A stretch of 64,000 bases of DNA, from positions 62,001 through 126,000 of the forward strand of contig NZ_CP006367.1 in the NCBI RefSeq assembly GCF_001442755.1, given 5' to 3'. A model generated the notes under the pieces. The model saw only the letters and a program-made list of their open reading frames with translations, was not told the DNA's origin and did no database searches. This document shows positions 26,784 through 39,196 of this stretch, one piece after another. The stretch's first letter is position 1. Each line of letters opens with the position of its first letter. The DNA comes from Aureimonas sp. AU20 (lineage in GTDB: Bacteria; Pseudomonadota; Alphaproteobacteria; Rhizobiales; Rhizobiaceae). Position numbers and translations under genes: made by a program.

Positions 26784-28136
26784 ATGTTCGGTTTCATCTG
26801 GGCCGATCTTCGCCGCCATGCCGCAGGCGTCGTCGCCGTGGTGCTGCTGATCGCGCTGGCGACGGCGCTGGGCGTCGCCGTGACGCTGGGCGAGCGGGCC
26901 ATCCGGCTCGGCAGCGCCCGCGCCGCCGCCGCCTTCGACCTCGTGGTCGGCGCGCCGGGCAGCGAAACGCAGCTCGTGCTGTCCTCGGTCTTTCTCCAGC
27001 CGGCCCCCCTCCCCCTTCTGCCCGGCCGCGTGCTGGCCGATCTCGCCGCCGATCCGCGCGTGCGCTACGCCGCGCCGGTGGGCTTCGGGGATTTCGTCGG
27101 CGATGATCCGGTGGTCGGCACGACGCTTGACGTCGTGGCTGGGCTCGGCGGTCTGGCGGAGGGGCGCGGCTTCGAGAAGCTGCAGGACGCCGTGGTCGGC
27201 GCGGCGGTGGCGCGGCCGATCGGCTCGCGCTTCAAGCCGCTGCATGGCCGCCTGTCCGAAGGCGGGCATGTCCATGGCGAGATCAGCTACGAGGTGGTCG
27301 GCCGCATGAAGCCGACGGGCACGGCCTGGGACAAGGCGGTGCTGGTGCCGATCGAGGCGGTGTGGCTGGCCCATGGCCACGAGCCGCACGAGGCGCACGA
27401 CGAAACCGCGCAGGAAGCCGGCGACGCCGCGCATCGCGGCGAGGCTCCCGCCGCCGCTTCAACCACTGGCCCTGCCCCCGCGCATGTCGGCCCCGGCCTC
27501 GCGTCCATGGCCTCCTTCGTCGATCCTGAGGAGCGCGAGCTTCCGCGCGTCGTCGATCTCGACCGGCCCGTGGACCCCGCCGCGCTGAGCCGGCCGGACG
27601 CGCCGGGCGTTCCCGCCATCGTGGTGAAGCCGCGCACCATCGCCGACGCCTACAAGCTGCGCCAGGAATATCGCCGCGAAGGCAGTCTCGCCGTGTTTCC
27701 GGCCGAGGTCCTGACCCGGCTCTACGGCACGCTGGGCGACGCGCGCAGCGTCCTTGCCGCCATTGCGCTGGGCGCGCAAGCGCTGGTCGGCGCGGCGATC
27801 CTCTTCGTGGTGATCGTCCATGTCCTGCAGCGCCGGCGCCAGATCGGCGCGCTTCGGGCCTTCGGCGCGCCGCGCCTCTCAGTCTTCGCCATCGTCTGGG
27901 CCGAGGTCTTCGCCATGGTCGGCGCCGGCGTGCTCGCAGGCTTCGGCCTCGGCTTCGCGGCGGCCTCACTGCTCGCCCGGCTCGGCGGCCGCACTACGGG
28001 CATCGCGCTGCCGATCGAGCTGCATCCCTCGGACGGCTGGAGCCTCCTTGGCCTGCTCCTGACGGTCGCTCTCGTCACGCTCGTGCCCGCCGCCCTCGCC
28101 TATCGCCAGTCCCCCGCCGAAGCGCTGCGCGGCTGA
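26784..28136 (+). CDS. FtsX-like ABC permease with His-rich periplasmic loop
   Basis: A 450-residue MacB/FtsX-type permease. TM1 is at about 16-36, a large periplasmic domain (37-320) follows, then TM2-4 at about 325-348, 370-395 and 418-440. The periplasmic domain holds a charged, His-rich stretch with H197, H199, H202, H205 and H217, followed by a Pro/Ala-rich linker. This looks like a flexible metal-sampling loop as in zinc transporters. The cytoplasmic QRRRQIGALRAFGAPR segment is typical. It is the partner of the preceding ATPase. Confidence 0.9.
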   Translation: MFGFIWADLRRHAAGVVAVVLLIALATALGVAVTLGERAIRLGSARAAAAFDLVVGAPGSETQLVLSSVFLQPAPLPLLPGRVLADLAADPRVRYAAPVGFGDFVGDDPVVGTTLDVVAGLGGLAEGRGFEKLQDAVVGAAVARPIGSRFKPLHGRLSEGGHVHGEISYEVVGRMKPTGTAWDKAVLVPIEAVWLAHGHEPHEAHDETAQEAGDAAHRGEAPAAASTTGPAPAHVGPGLASMASFVDPEERELPRVVDLDRPVDPAALSRPDAPGVPAIVVKPRTIADAYKLRQEYRREGSLAVFPAEVLTRLYGTLGDARSVLAAIALGAQALVGAAILFVVIVHVLQRRRQIGALRAFGAPRLSVFAIVWAEVFAMVGAGVLAGFGLGFAAASLLARLGGRTTGIALPIELHPSDGWSLLGLLLTVALVTLVPAALAYRQSPAEALRG

Positions 28137-28345
28137 GAACCGGGGACAGAACCTGAGGGAGGTCGGCGGGCGGGATTTTCTCCCCGTTCACTGGGTCGCG
28201 ATGGCTCGCCGATAAGCCCTCGCATCGGCTGCGCTTCGCCCCGCGCGAGCCGAGAAACTTGCTCGGCAATCCTCGGCCCACAAGTATTGCACCAAGGTCC
28301 AGGCGCGCTTTTCAGGGCGCAAGCCGGTCGAAGGGAGCCCGACCC

Positions 28346-28749
28346 ATGCAGCAGACGCTCGCCCTCACCGCGCTTCTGGTGGCGGACTACGACGAGGCGC
28401 TTCGCTTCTATGTCGGCGTGCTCGGCTTCGAGCGCATGGAGGATCGCGCGCTTTCTCCTGACAAGCGCTGGGTCGTCGTCCGCCCCAAAGGCGCCGCCAG
28501 CGGCGGCCTGCTTCTCGCCAAGGCGGCCGACGCCCGCCAGCGCGCCGGGATCGGCGATCAGGCGGGCGGGCGGGCGGGCGGGTCTTCCTGTTTCTCCAGA
28601 CCGACGATTTCGAGCGCGACCATGCCGCTTATCTCGAGCGTGGCGTCGTGTTCGAGGACGCGCCGCGATACGAGCCCTATGGCCGCGTCGCGGTGTTCCG
28701 CGATCTCTACGGCAATCGCTGGGACCTGATCGAGCCCAACAAGGCCTGA
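28346..28749 (+). pseudogene. VOC (glyoxalase/bleomycin-resistance) family gene, frameshifted at a (CGGG)5 repeat
   Basis: The first part (MQQTLALTALLVADYDEALRFYVGVLGF, to about residue 75) and the last part (VFLFLQTDDFERD...DLYGNRWDLIEPNKA, ending TGA 28747) are both normal VOC sequence but lie in different frames. The switch coincides with five tandem CGGG units at 28563-28582. With three units (or six) the frame is restored; with three it would read DQAGGRVFLF, the normal family sequence. As written, the protein ends out of frame at 28729. This is either a real mutation, an ON/OFF slippage switch, or a sequencing/assembly error. Confidence 0.8.
28563..28582 (+). repeat. Simple-sequence repeat (CGGG)5 inside the VOC gene
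   Basis: Five perfect tandem CGGG tetramers. Tetranucleotide tracts of this kind mutate by slipped-strand pairing. Here the copy number decides the reading frame of the gene. Confidence 0.9.
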
Positions 28750-28752
28750 CGC

Positions 28753-29151
<399 letters not shown>

Positions 29152-29342
29152 GGGAAATGCCCGCCTCGTGAATCGGGAAATTGGATCGGAAAATCTGCGG
29201 GCGAAAGAATAGGCCGCCATTGCACGCCTTCCACCGCTCGCCGTCAGATCGCAACGCCCGCGTGGGGCGCGCAGTCGCCTCAGTTGGAGACGACTGTTCA
29301 TGAAAGAACGGGAGGGCTGCGCCGCGCACCCTCCCCGATCGC

Positions 29343-30218
29343 TCAGTACATCGGAATGCCACCCGTCACCGGGATCACCGCGCCCGAGATGTAGCTTCCC
29401 TCCTTGGAGGCCAAAAGCACGAAGGCGGGGGCGAGTTCGCTGGGCTGGCCGGCGCGGCCGAGCGGCGTGTCCTGGCCGAGCATCTCCAGCTTGTCCGAAG
29501 GCTTGGCGATCGGCTGGATCGGCGTCCAGACCGGGCCGGGCGCCACCGCGTTGACGCGGATGCCCTTGGGCGCCAGGAGATTGGACAGGCCGATGGTCAG
29601 GCTGGAAATGGCGCCCTTGGTCGCGGCGTAGACGATCATGTTTTCCGTCGCGACCTTGGCCTGGATGCTGGTCGTGTTGACGATGGTGGAACCCGGCTGC
29701 ATGTGCGGCACCGCTGCCTTGGCGAGGCGAACCATGGCGATGACATTGACCGCGAAGGCCTCTTCCATCGTGTCGTCGTCGATGTCGTTTAGATCTTCGT
29801 TGGTGGTCTGCGCGGCGGCATTGTTGACGAGAATGTCGAGCCGGCCGAGTTCACCGACCGTGCGCTCCACCAGTTCGGTGCAGAGCGCGCGGTCTCGGAT
29901 ATCGCCCGGCAGCAGAAGGCACCGGCGCCCGGCCTTCTCCACCCAGGCCTTGGTCTCGTCGGCGTCGGCCTGTTCGGCCTCGAGATAGGAGATCGCGACA
30001 TTCGCGCCCTCGCGGGCATAGGCGATGGCGACGGCCCGCCCGATCCCGGAATCGCCGCCGGTAACGAGGGCGACGCGCCCCTCCAAAAGGCCCTTGCCGA
30101 CATAGCTCTCTTCGCCATGGTCGGGCTTGGTGCGCATTGCGGTCTCGAAGCCGGGACGCTTCTGCTCCGGCTCGGAGGGAAAGCGGGTCGGTTGGCTCGT
30201 GCGGGGATCGTCGGTCAT
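29343..30218 (-). CDS. SDR family oxidoreductase (YghA-like)
   Basis: A 291-residue classical SDR with the N-terminal extension typical of YghA/YhdF-type stress SDRs ([15 protein letters not shown]...PDHGEESY). Cofactor loop [14 protein letters not shown], Ser in NTTSIQ, YAATK, and the C terminus [17 protein letters not shown]. The family is often induced by general stress; the substrate is unknown. It is preceded by a small unknown gene on the same strand, 131 bases away. That gap contains a short hairpin GGGGCA-N9-TGCCCC (30250-30270). Confidence 0.92.
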   Translation of the reverse strand: MTDDPRTSQPTRFPSEPEQKRPGFETAMRTKPDHGEESYVGKGLLEGRVALVTGGDSGIGRAVAIAYAREGANVAISYLEAEQADADETKAWVEKAGRRCLLLPGDIRDRALCTELVERTVGELGRLDILVNNAAAQTTNEDLNDIDDDTMEEAFAVNVIAMVRLAKAAVPHMQPGSTIVNTTSIQAKVATENMIVYAATKGAISSLTIGLSNLLAPKGIRVNAVAPGPVWTPIQPIAKPSDKLEMLGQDTPLGRAGQPSELAPAFVLLASKEGSYISGAVIPVTGGIPMY

Positions 30219-30349
30219 GATCGATGGTTTCCGATTGGGAAAGGAGACAGGGGCAACTCGCGACTGCCCCAATCGCTCCCTCGCTTCCCAGACGGATCGA
30301 CGCTGCCGGGCGCGCCCCTCTTCGGACGCCCCGCCAGGCGCGCAAGTCT

Positions 30350-30625
30350 CTACTTGTTGCCGATGATCCCGAGTTCGGCGGGCCATTCGTTGCCCGCGAG
30401 ATCGATCCGCAGGTCGAAGCCGTTGAGAAGGGCGAATTCGTTGGCGTCGCGCAGCACGGTCGGCGGGTCGCCCCGCATCGTCTCGAATTCGACGCCTTCG
30501 CCCTCGGCCGCGCCATCCAGCGTAGCCTCGGCCCGCAGGGCACCTTCGCCGCCGATCAGGCGAACGAGAACATAGGTCGAGGTCTCGTCGCCCGTGCGGA
30601 GAAAGAACAGATCGTCGCTGGCCAT
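30350..30625 (-). CDS. Small protein of unknown function
   Basis: A 91-residue acidic protein (MASDDLFFLRTGDETSTYVLVRLIGGEG...). It has no signal peptide or membrane segment and I do not recognise a family. Coding is supported by the absence of a better frame, normal codon bias and its place upstream of the stress-type SDR. A start two codons upstream of the preceding Pro-Met (30634) is possible. Confidence 0.55.
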   Translation of the reverse strand: MASDDLFFLRTGDETSTYVLVRLIGGEGALRAEATLDGAAEGEGVEFETMRGDPPTVLRDANEFALLNGFDLRIDLAGNEWPAELGIIGNK

Positions 30626-30767
30626 GGGGCGCATCCTTTGGGTGTTCGGTGACAGGTGAACTAGGCCAGCATGTTCGATCGTCACGGCTTTTCCCGCGAT
30701 CGTCATTCTGCCCCGCCGGAGAGGCCGCCCTGCGGCGAAGACGCACGAGGTTTCAACGCCTTGCGGT

Positions 30768-30793
30768 GGAACCTGTCCTTGTCCACGATCGTA
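30768..30793 (+). promoter_or_regulatory. Possible EcfG/RpoE2-type general-stress promoter
   Basis: GGAAC (30768-30772), 17 bases, then CGTA; the alphaproteobacterial EcfG consensus is GGAAC-N16/17-CGTT. It lies about 50 bases before the DUF2231 gene. One -10 base deviates. Confidence 0.35.
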
Positions 30794-30844
30794 GTGGTTC
30801 TGACGCGGCCGGATGAAGGGCGCGGCCCCAATGGAGAAGCGTTC

Positions 30845-31318
30845 ATGAGCTCCATGCCCTATCCCACTCTCGTTTCCGCCGAATGGCATCCGATCCGCAG
30901 CTTCCTCGCCGCTTTTCCCACGGCCTGTTTCACCCTGACGCTCGCGACGGACATCGCCTTCTGGCAGACCGCGAACCTCATGTGGCAGAACTTCTCGGCC
31001 TGGCTTCTCTTCGCCGGCCTCGTGTTCGGCGGCCTCGCCGCCTTGGGCGAGCTGATCGGGCTCCTGTTCCGCCGCGCCCGCGCCCCGAGCGGCGCCAGCT
31101 GGCCGCATTTCCTCGGCAGTCTGGTCGTTCTCGCGCTCGCCTTCCTCAACAGTCTCGTTCACGCCGGAGACGGCTGGACCGCCGTGGTGCCCTATGGGCT
31201 GGCGCTATCGGCTGCGACCGTTCTCGTCATGCTGGCGACGGCCTGGCTCGGACGCCCGGCGGCCGTTCGACATGACTTGCGCCCCGCCGCCCATTTCGGA
31301 GATCGCCGCGATGTCTGA
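30845..31318 (+). CDS. DUF2231 domain membrane protein
   Basis: A 157-residue protein with four hydrophobic helices and the DUF2231 pattern (HPIRSFLAAFPTACFTLTLATDIAFW; NSLVHAGDGWTAVVPYGLALS). The family often sits next to secreted sugar/PQQ-type dehydrogenases or cytochromes. Here its last codons overlap the start of a sorbosone-dehydrogenase-like lipoprotein by 8 bases, indicating a coupled operon. Function unknown, perhaps an electron-transfer or anchor component. Confidence 0.85.
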   Translation: MSSMPYPTLVSAEWHPIRSFLAAFPTACFTLTLATDIAFWQTANLMWQNFSAWLLFAGLVFGGLAALGELIGLLFRRARAPSGASWPHFLGSLVVLALAFLNSLVHAGDGWTAVVPYGLALSAATVLVMLATAWLGRPAAVRHDLRPAAHFGDRRDV

Positions 31319-32855
31319 TCCAATCTTCACGGCCCGTCGCGCAGCCTCCGCCGGCGCCCTTGCCGCGCTTCTGGCGCTTGGGGCTTGCAGCGAGAGCGGC
31401 GCGGTCGATGTGTCCCAGCAGATCGGCCCCGACCCCGTTCTTCCCGCACCCAGCCAATCCCTCCTACCCGATCTCAAAGTGGCTAAGGTGGTCGGCTGGC
31501 AGGAAGGCCAGACCCCGAGCGTTCCGCAGGGCTTGACGGTAACGGCCTTCGCCAAGGACCTCGCCAATCCGCGCACGGTCTACACGTTGCCGAACGGCGA
31601 CGTGCTCGTGGTCCAGTCGCGCGGGCCGTCCGGCGAGCCTCTCTCGCGGCCGAAGGATCTCATTCGCGGCTGGATCATGTCGATCGCCCATGGCGGCGGG
31701 GGCGGTGAGCAGAAGGAGAGCAATCTCGTCACGCTCCTGCGCGACACCAACCGCGACGGCGTGGTGGACGAGCGGCACGATATCCTCACCAAGCTCTCCT
31801 CGCCCTTCGGCCTCGCCTGGGCCGACGACACGCTCTATGTCGCGGCCACCGACGGCGTGCTCGCCTATCCCTACAAGCTCGGCGAGACCAGCATCTCGGC
31901 GCCGCCGCGCCTGCTGACGCCGCTGCCCGGCGGGCCGATCGACCACCATTGGACGAAGGACCTGGCGCTCAGCCCCGACGGGCGGTTCCTCTACGCCTCG
32001 GTCGGGTCGAACTCCAACATCGTCGAAAACGGGCTGGAAGCGGAAAAGGGGCGGGCGGCGATCTGGCAGATCGACCGGCAGACCGGGGCCGCGCGCGTCT
32101 ACGCCTCGGGCCTGCGCAATCCGAACGGCCTCACCTTCCAGCCGGGGACGGACACGCTCTGGGCCGTGGTCAACGAGCGCGACGAACTCGGCCCCAATCT
32201 CGTGCCGGACTACATGACCTCGGTGAAGGACGGCGGTTTCTACGGCTGGCCCTGGAGCTATTACGGCGCGCATGTGGACGAGCGCGTCCACCCGCAGCGG
32301 CCGGATATGGTGGGCAAGGCCATTGCGCCGGACTACGCGCTGTCCAGCCATGTGGCGGCGCTAGGCCTCGCCTTCTCGCAAGGTTCCGCCCTGCCGCCGC
32401 AGTTTGCCGACGGGGCCTTTGTCGGCGAGCACGGAAGCTGGAACCGCGACGCCTTCAACGGCTACAAGGTCGTCTACGTGCCGTTTCAGGACGGCAAACC
32501 CGCCGGCAAGGCGGTGGACGTTGTGACCGGCTTCATCGACGGCGACGAGGCGCATGGGCGCCCGGTCGGCGTCGGCATCGACGGAACGGGCGCGCTTCTG
32601 GTGGCGGACGATGCCGGCAACACGGTCTGGCGCGTCGCCTCGTCGGATGGGCGCGTGGTGGCCCAGCCGATAGGCTCCGACCCGATCCGCCTCGCCAAAG
32701 CCGCCGCGGGAGGTTCGAACGGTAGTTCGACCGTGGCGCTCAGCGACAGTCTGGCGACGCCTCCGACTTCGACCAGCGAAGCCGCCCAGCCCTTGGCGCC
32801 GTCGCAGACCCAGATCGCCCCCGCGACCCTTCCGGCCGCCACACCGGCACAGTAG
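31311..32855 (+). CDS. Sorbosone/glucose dehydrogenase-like (PQQ-type beta-propeller) lipoprotein
   Basis: A 514-residue exported protein. The signal ends in a lipobox (ALLALGAC), so the mature N terminus is a lipidated Cys. The body is a six-bladed beta-propeller of the soluble glucose/L-sorbosone dehydrogenase family: HHWTKDLALSPDGRFLYASVGS, ASGLRNPNGLTF, YGWPWSYYG, FVGEHGSWNR and GRPVGVGIDGTGALLVADDAGN. DTNRDGVVDE resembles a calcium-binding loop. A Ser/Thr/Pro-rich tail follows residue 460. PQQ dependence is a family property, not proven; no PQQ biosynthesis genes are in the window. Confidence 0.88.
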   Translation: MSDPIFTARRAASAGALAALLALGACSESGAVDVSQQIGPDPVLPAPSQSLLPDLKVAKVVGWQEGQTPSVPQGLTVTAFAKDLANPRTVYTLPNGDVLVVQSRGPSGEPLSRPKDLIRGWIMSIAHGGGGGEQKESNLVTLLRDTNRDGVVDERHDILTKLSSPFGLAWADDTLYVAATDGVLAYPYKLGETSISAPPRLLTPLPGGPIDHHWTKDLALSPDGRFLYASVGSNSNIVENGLEAEKGRAAIWQIDRQTGAARVYASGLRNPNGLTFQPGTDTLWAVVNERDELGPNLVPDYMTSVKDGGFYGWPWSYYGAHVDERVHPQRPDMVGKAIAPDYALSSHVAALGLAFSQGSALPPQFADGAFVGEHGSWNRDAFNGYKVVYVPFQDGKPAGKAVDVVTGFIDGDEAHGRPVGVGIDGTGALLVADDAGNTVWRVASSDGRVVAQPIGSDPIRLAKAAAGGSNGSSTVALSDSLATPPTSTSEAAQPLAPSQTQIAPATLPAATPAQ

Positions 32856-32915
32856 GCCAGCATCAGCCGGCTTGGCGCATCACCCGCGCGCCGAGCCGCA
32901 TCGCAGAGCCTCGGG

Positions 32916-35465
<2,550 letters not shown>

Positions 35466-35644
35466 TTATCGGGATCGCACAATCCTCCGCCCCTTTCGCC
35501 ACCCCGATCCCGCCCTCCTATCGGCGGGCGGGCGAAAGCCGCAACTCCGCCCGGATCAGCTCGTTCGACCCGAGGAGACAGCAGGCATGACAGACCTCTC
35601 GCGGGGCGCCGGCCCGTCCGGGCCCCGCTACCAGCGTAACGTCC

Positions 35645-36586
35645 TCAGGGCGCCGTGACGACGCCCTGCGAAGGCGCTTCCGGCCGCTCGTTCACCAGCG
35701 TACGGTTGGCCTCGGGCGCCTCGCCGGCGCCGAGATAGCGCGAGGGGTCGGCGTCGCCCGGCACGATGCGCTGGATGGCGCGCGGCTCGCCCTCCGTCCC
35801 GAAGCGCTCGGTGAAGATGCGCCGGATCGCCTGCGCGGTGCGGCGCTGGGCGTCCGTGGTCGCCCCCTCGCGCACCACACCGCGAAACACGATGACCTGC
35901 GTGTCGGCGGTGAGCTGGTCCAGAAACGCGACGGGCTCGGACAATTGCTCTTCACCGGCACTCTTCGGCCAGGCCGAGATCAGCGCCTCGTGCGCGGCCT
36001 CGAAGGGCACCTGGCGCGGCACGGTGATCTGCCAGGCGAGAAGCCGAGAGGCGGCGCGCGAATGGTTGCGCATCCAGACGTTCCAGAGCGTGGAATTGGG
36101 CGCGAAGACGAAGAGCCCGTCGAAGGTTTCGAGATGGCAGGTGAAGAGGCCGATCTCGTGGACGCGGCCGGCGAAGTTCTGCGTCTCGATATAGTCGCCG
36201 ACGCGGAACGGGCGCAGCCAGAGCAGCATGATGCCGGCGGCGATGTTGGTGAGCGTGCCCTGCAGCGCGAGACCGACGGCAAGGCCGGCGGCGCCGAGCA
36301 CGGCGAGCAGCGAGGTCATCTGCACGCCGATCTGCCCCAGCGCGATGATCAGCGCCATGACGATCACGACATAGCGCACCATGGCGACCAGCGGCCCGCG
36401 CACCGTTTCGTCGATGCGCGACAGGCCGAAGGCGCGCCCGACCAGCGCCGCGAGGCGCCCGGCGATGAAGAAGCCGAGCGCCATGACGAGGACGGCGACA
36501 AGGAAGTTGGGCAGGAAGCTCGCCGCCTGGGCGGCCAGCGTGCGCAGGAAGGTCTGCGAGGATTCGATCGTGTCTTGGATAGGCAT
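35645..36586 (-). CDS. Small-conductance mechanosensitive channel (MscS family)
   Basis: A 313-residue inner-membrane channel that opens on hypo-osmotic shock. Three N-terminal TM segments lie at about 18-105. The TM3 pore helix is AAGLAVGLALQGTLTNIAAGI, followed by LLWLRPFRVGDYIE, the hallmark of MscS. The cytoplasmic beta domain and alpha/beta vestibule run to about 270, then a Glu/Pro-rich tail. ATG 36586 fits. It is separated from the upstream cysK by a strong terminator. Confidence 0.95.
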   Translation of the reverse strand: MPIQDTIESSQTFLRTLAAQAASFLPNFLVAVLVMALGFFIAGRLAALVGRAFGLSRIDETVRGPLVAMVRYVVIVMALIIALGQIGVQMTSLLAVLGAAGLAVGLALQGTLTNIAAGIMLLWLRPFRVGDYIETQNFAGRVHEIGLFTCHLETFDGLFVFAPNSTLWNVWMRNHSRAASRLLAWQITVPRQVPFEAAHEALISAWPKSAGEEQLSEPVAFLDQLTADTQVIVFRGVVREGATTDAQRRTAQAIRRIFTERFGTEGEPRAIQRIVPGDADPSRYLGAGEAPEANRTLVNERPEAPSQGVVTAP

Positions 36587-36670
36587 CGAGACCCTTGAAG
36601 GTTGCGGATCGCAAGCGATGCGGCGCCCCTCCCCGGCGCCGCGCGAGCCTATCAAGAAAGGTCAGCGTCC

Positions 36671-36710
36671 AAAAAAGGAAAGGGGCCGCGCGGCGAACCG
36701 GCGGCCCCTT
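36671..36710 (-). terminator. Intrinsic terminator of cysK
   Basis: A perfect 10-bp stem AAGGGGCCGC / GCGGCCCCTT followed on the minus strand by TTCCTTTTTT, 29 bases past the cysK stop. Seen directly. Confidence 0.92.
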
Positions 36711-36738
36711 GGATGATGATCGAAGCGGGAGAAGGCGC

Positions 36739-37767
<1,029 letters not shown>

Positions 37768-38334
37768 GGCGACGTGTCCTTGTCCCTCTCCGACCGCGCT
37801 GTCCGAGCGCGCATGGGCGGCAATCTAGCGCGGATACCTCCCGATTGGCGAACCTCAAGCGATCACGATCCCGAAGCGGGGAAGCAAATCCATGCGCAGC
37901 GTGCCGAGATGGGAGAAAGATTTTCCCCGACGGGCGGCACTGACGTCTCCAACGCCTTGGCATCGAAGGGCACGCCAAGCCTTTGAATCAAATCGCGCCT
38001 CCGGGATTCAACCCATCTCAGGAGGCAGTCAGGCAAGCTGGCGAGCTAGAGGCTGTCATGAACCATGGGCAGGCGATGCGGGCGGGCGGCTCTTCGGTCG
38101 GCCGAGGGGCGTCGACCCCTCCGCAACTGCCCATGGCTCATGGCAGCTTCCAGGCCCTTTCGAGCCTGTTTGACAACTCGATCGGGCCGGGCGGCCGGCC
38201 CTCACGGGCTGCCGCCGCAACGACGCTGCGGGCCGACGCTTCAAGCGTTCGCCCTTCCCCGTTCGCCGGGCCGGCAGGGCATCCTGCGGGCCTTCTAGAC
38301 GCCTTTTGTCAAACCGGTCTCGGTCTGGATCGCC
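37768..38334. other. Intergenic region between cysK and the diguanylate cyclase gene
   Basis: A 567-base gap that holds both divergent promoters. It contains the inverted-repeat element at 38052-38147. No coding sequence is supported: the plus-strand frame through 37983-39479 is out of phase with the real cyclase gene and lacks a recognisable domain. Confidence 0.45.
38052..38147. repeat. Inverted-repeat element, 21-bp arms
   Basis: The arm GCTGTCATGAACCATGGGCAG (38052-38072) is the inverse of 38127-38147 with two mismatches. The 54-base centre itself contains a hairpin GAGGGG-CGTCGA-CCCCTC (38104-38121). It could be a small interspersed palindromic element or a structured leader. No second copy was noticed in this window. 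Confidence 0.55.
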
Positions 38335-39147
38335 ATGCTCCCATCCGCTCTTCAATCCCTTCGAATGCTCTGCCTCGAACTCTTCGGCCTGACGCTGACC
38401 ATGGCCGGCGTCATGGTGATCGCGGCCTATTGGTATTTCGGCAGCTTCTCGCTGCCGGCCGCGCAGAGCACGCTGGTGTTCTGCCTTCTCATGCTCTTCG
38501 TGTCGGTGCTGCCGCTGCAGCTTTATGCCGCGACGCGCATCGTCGCGCTGCGCCGCGCCAACCACCAGCTTTTCCACATCGCCACGCGCGACGGGCTGAC
38601 CAAGGTTCTGAACCGCGCCGCCTTCCAGAAATCGGTGGAACTGCGCATCGGGCAGGAGGGCCGGCGCCGGGCCGAGGACGACGTGCCCCACACGCTCCTG
38701 ATCCTCGACGCCGACCACTTCAAGCGCATCAACGACCGGCTGGGCCACGGCACGGGCGATCAGGCCCTATCGCTGATCGCCGCCACGCTGCGCCAGAGCG
38801 TGCGCAAGGACGACCTCGTCGGGCGGCTGGGCGGCGAGGAATTCGCCGTCCTCCTGCGCAATGCCGGCTTCGAGGAGGCGCAGATCGTGGCCGAGCGCCT
38901 GCGCGCGCGCATCAACATGCTGGAGGTCGGCCCGCGCAGCCAGCGCACGCGCCTGTCGGTGTCGCTCGGCGGCATCGCCTTTCGCACCGCCGTTCCCTTC
39001 GACGCGCTCTACAAGATCGCCGACACCAATCTCTACAAGGCCAAGTCGGCGGGCCGAAACCGCGTCACCCTGTCCCAGCTCGGCGCGCTGCGCAGCGTCG
39101 GCGAGCCGGGACGCCAGATCGAGGGCGCGGCGCGGCGCTGGGCCTGA
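38335..39147 (+). CDS. Membrane-anchored diguanylate cyclase (GGEEF)
   Basis: A 270-residue protein with two N-terminal TM helices (about 14-35 and 42-65), a short linker, and a GGDEF domain: RDGLTKVLNRAAF, ILDADHFKRINDRLGHGTGD and active-site GRLGGEEF. RKDD lies five residues before GGEEF, the canonical RxxD inhibitory site, so feedback by cyclic di-GMP is expected, in contrast to the CHASE4 cyclase of this window. No dedicated sensor domain is present. Confidence 0.93.
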   Translation: MLPSALQSLRMLCLELFGLTLTMAGVMVIAAYWYFGSFSLPAAQSTLVFCLLMLFVSVLPLQLYAATRIVALRRANHQLFHIATRDGLTKVLNRAAFQKSVELRIGQEGRRRAEDDVPHTLLILDADHFKRINDRLGHGTGDQALSLIAATLRQSVRKDDLVGRLGGEEFAVLLRNAGFEEAQIVAERLRARINMLEVGPRSQRTRLSVSLGGIAFRTAVPFDALYKIADTNLYKAKSAGRNRVTLSQLGALRSVGEPGRQIEGAARRWA

Positions 39148-39158
39148 GATCTCGTCAT

Positions 39159-39190
39159 CCCGCCGCTCCCTCCATGCAGGGGGCGGCGGG
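39159..39190. terminator. Bidirectional hairpin between convergent genes
   Basis: CCCGCCGC-T-CCCT / AGGG-G-GCGGCGGG: 13 paired positions (one T-G) with a six-base loop, placed between the cyclase stop (39147) and the AhpD-like stop (39197). There is no T-run, so it is probably a weak or Rho-assisted terminator. Confidence 0.6.
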
Positions 39191-39196
39191 CCGGCG

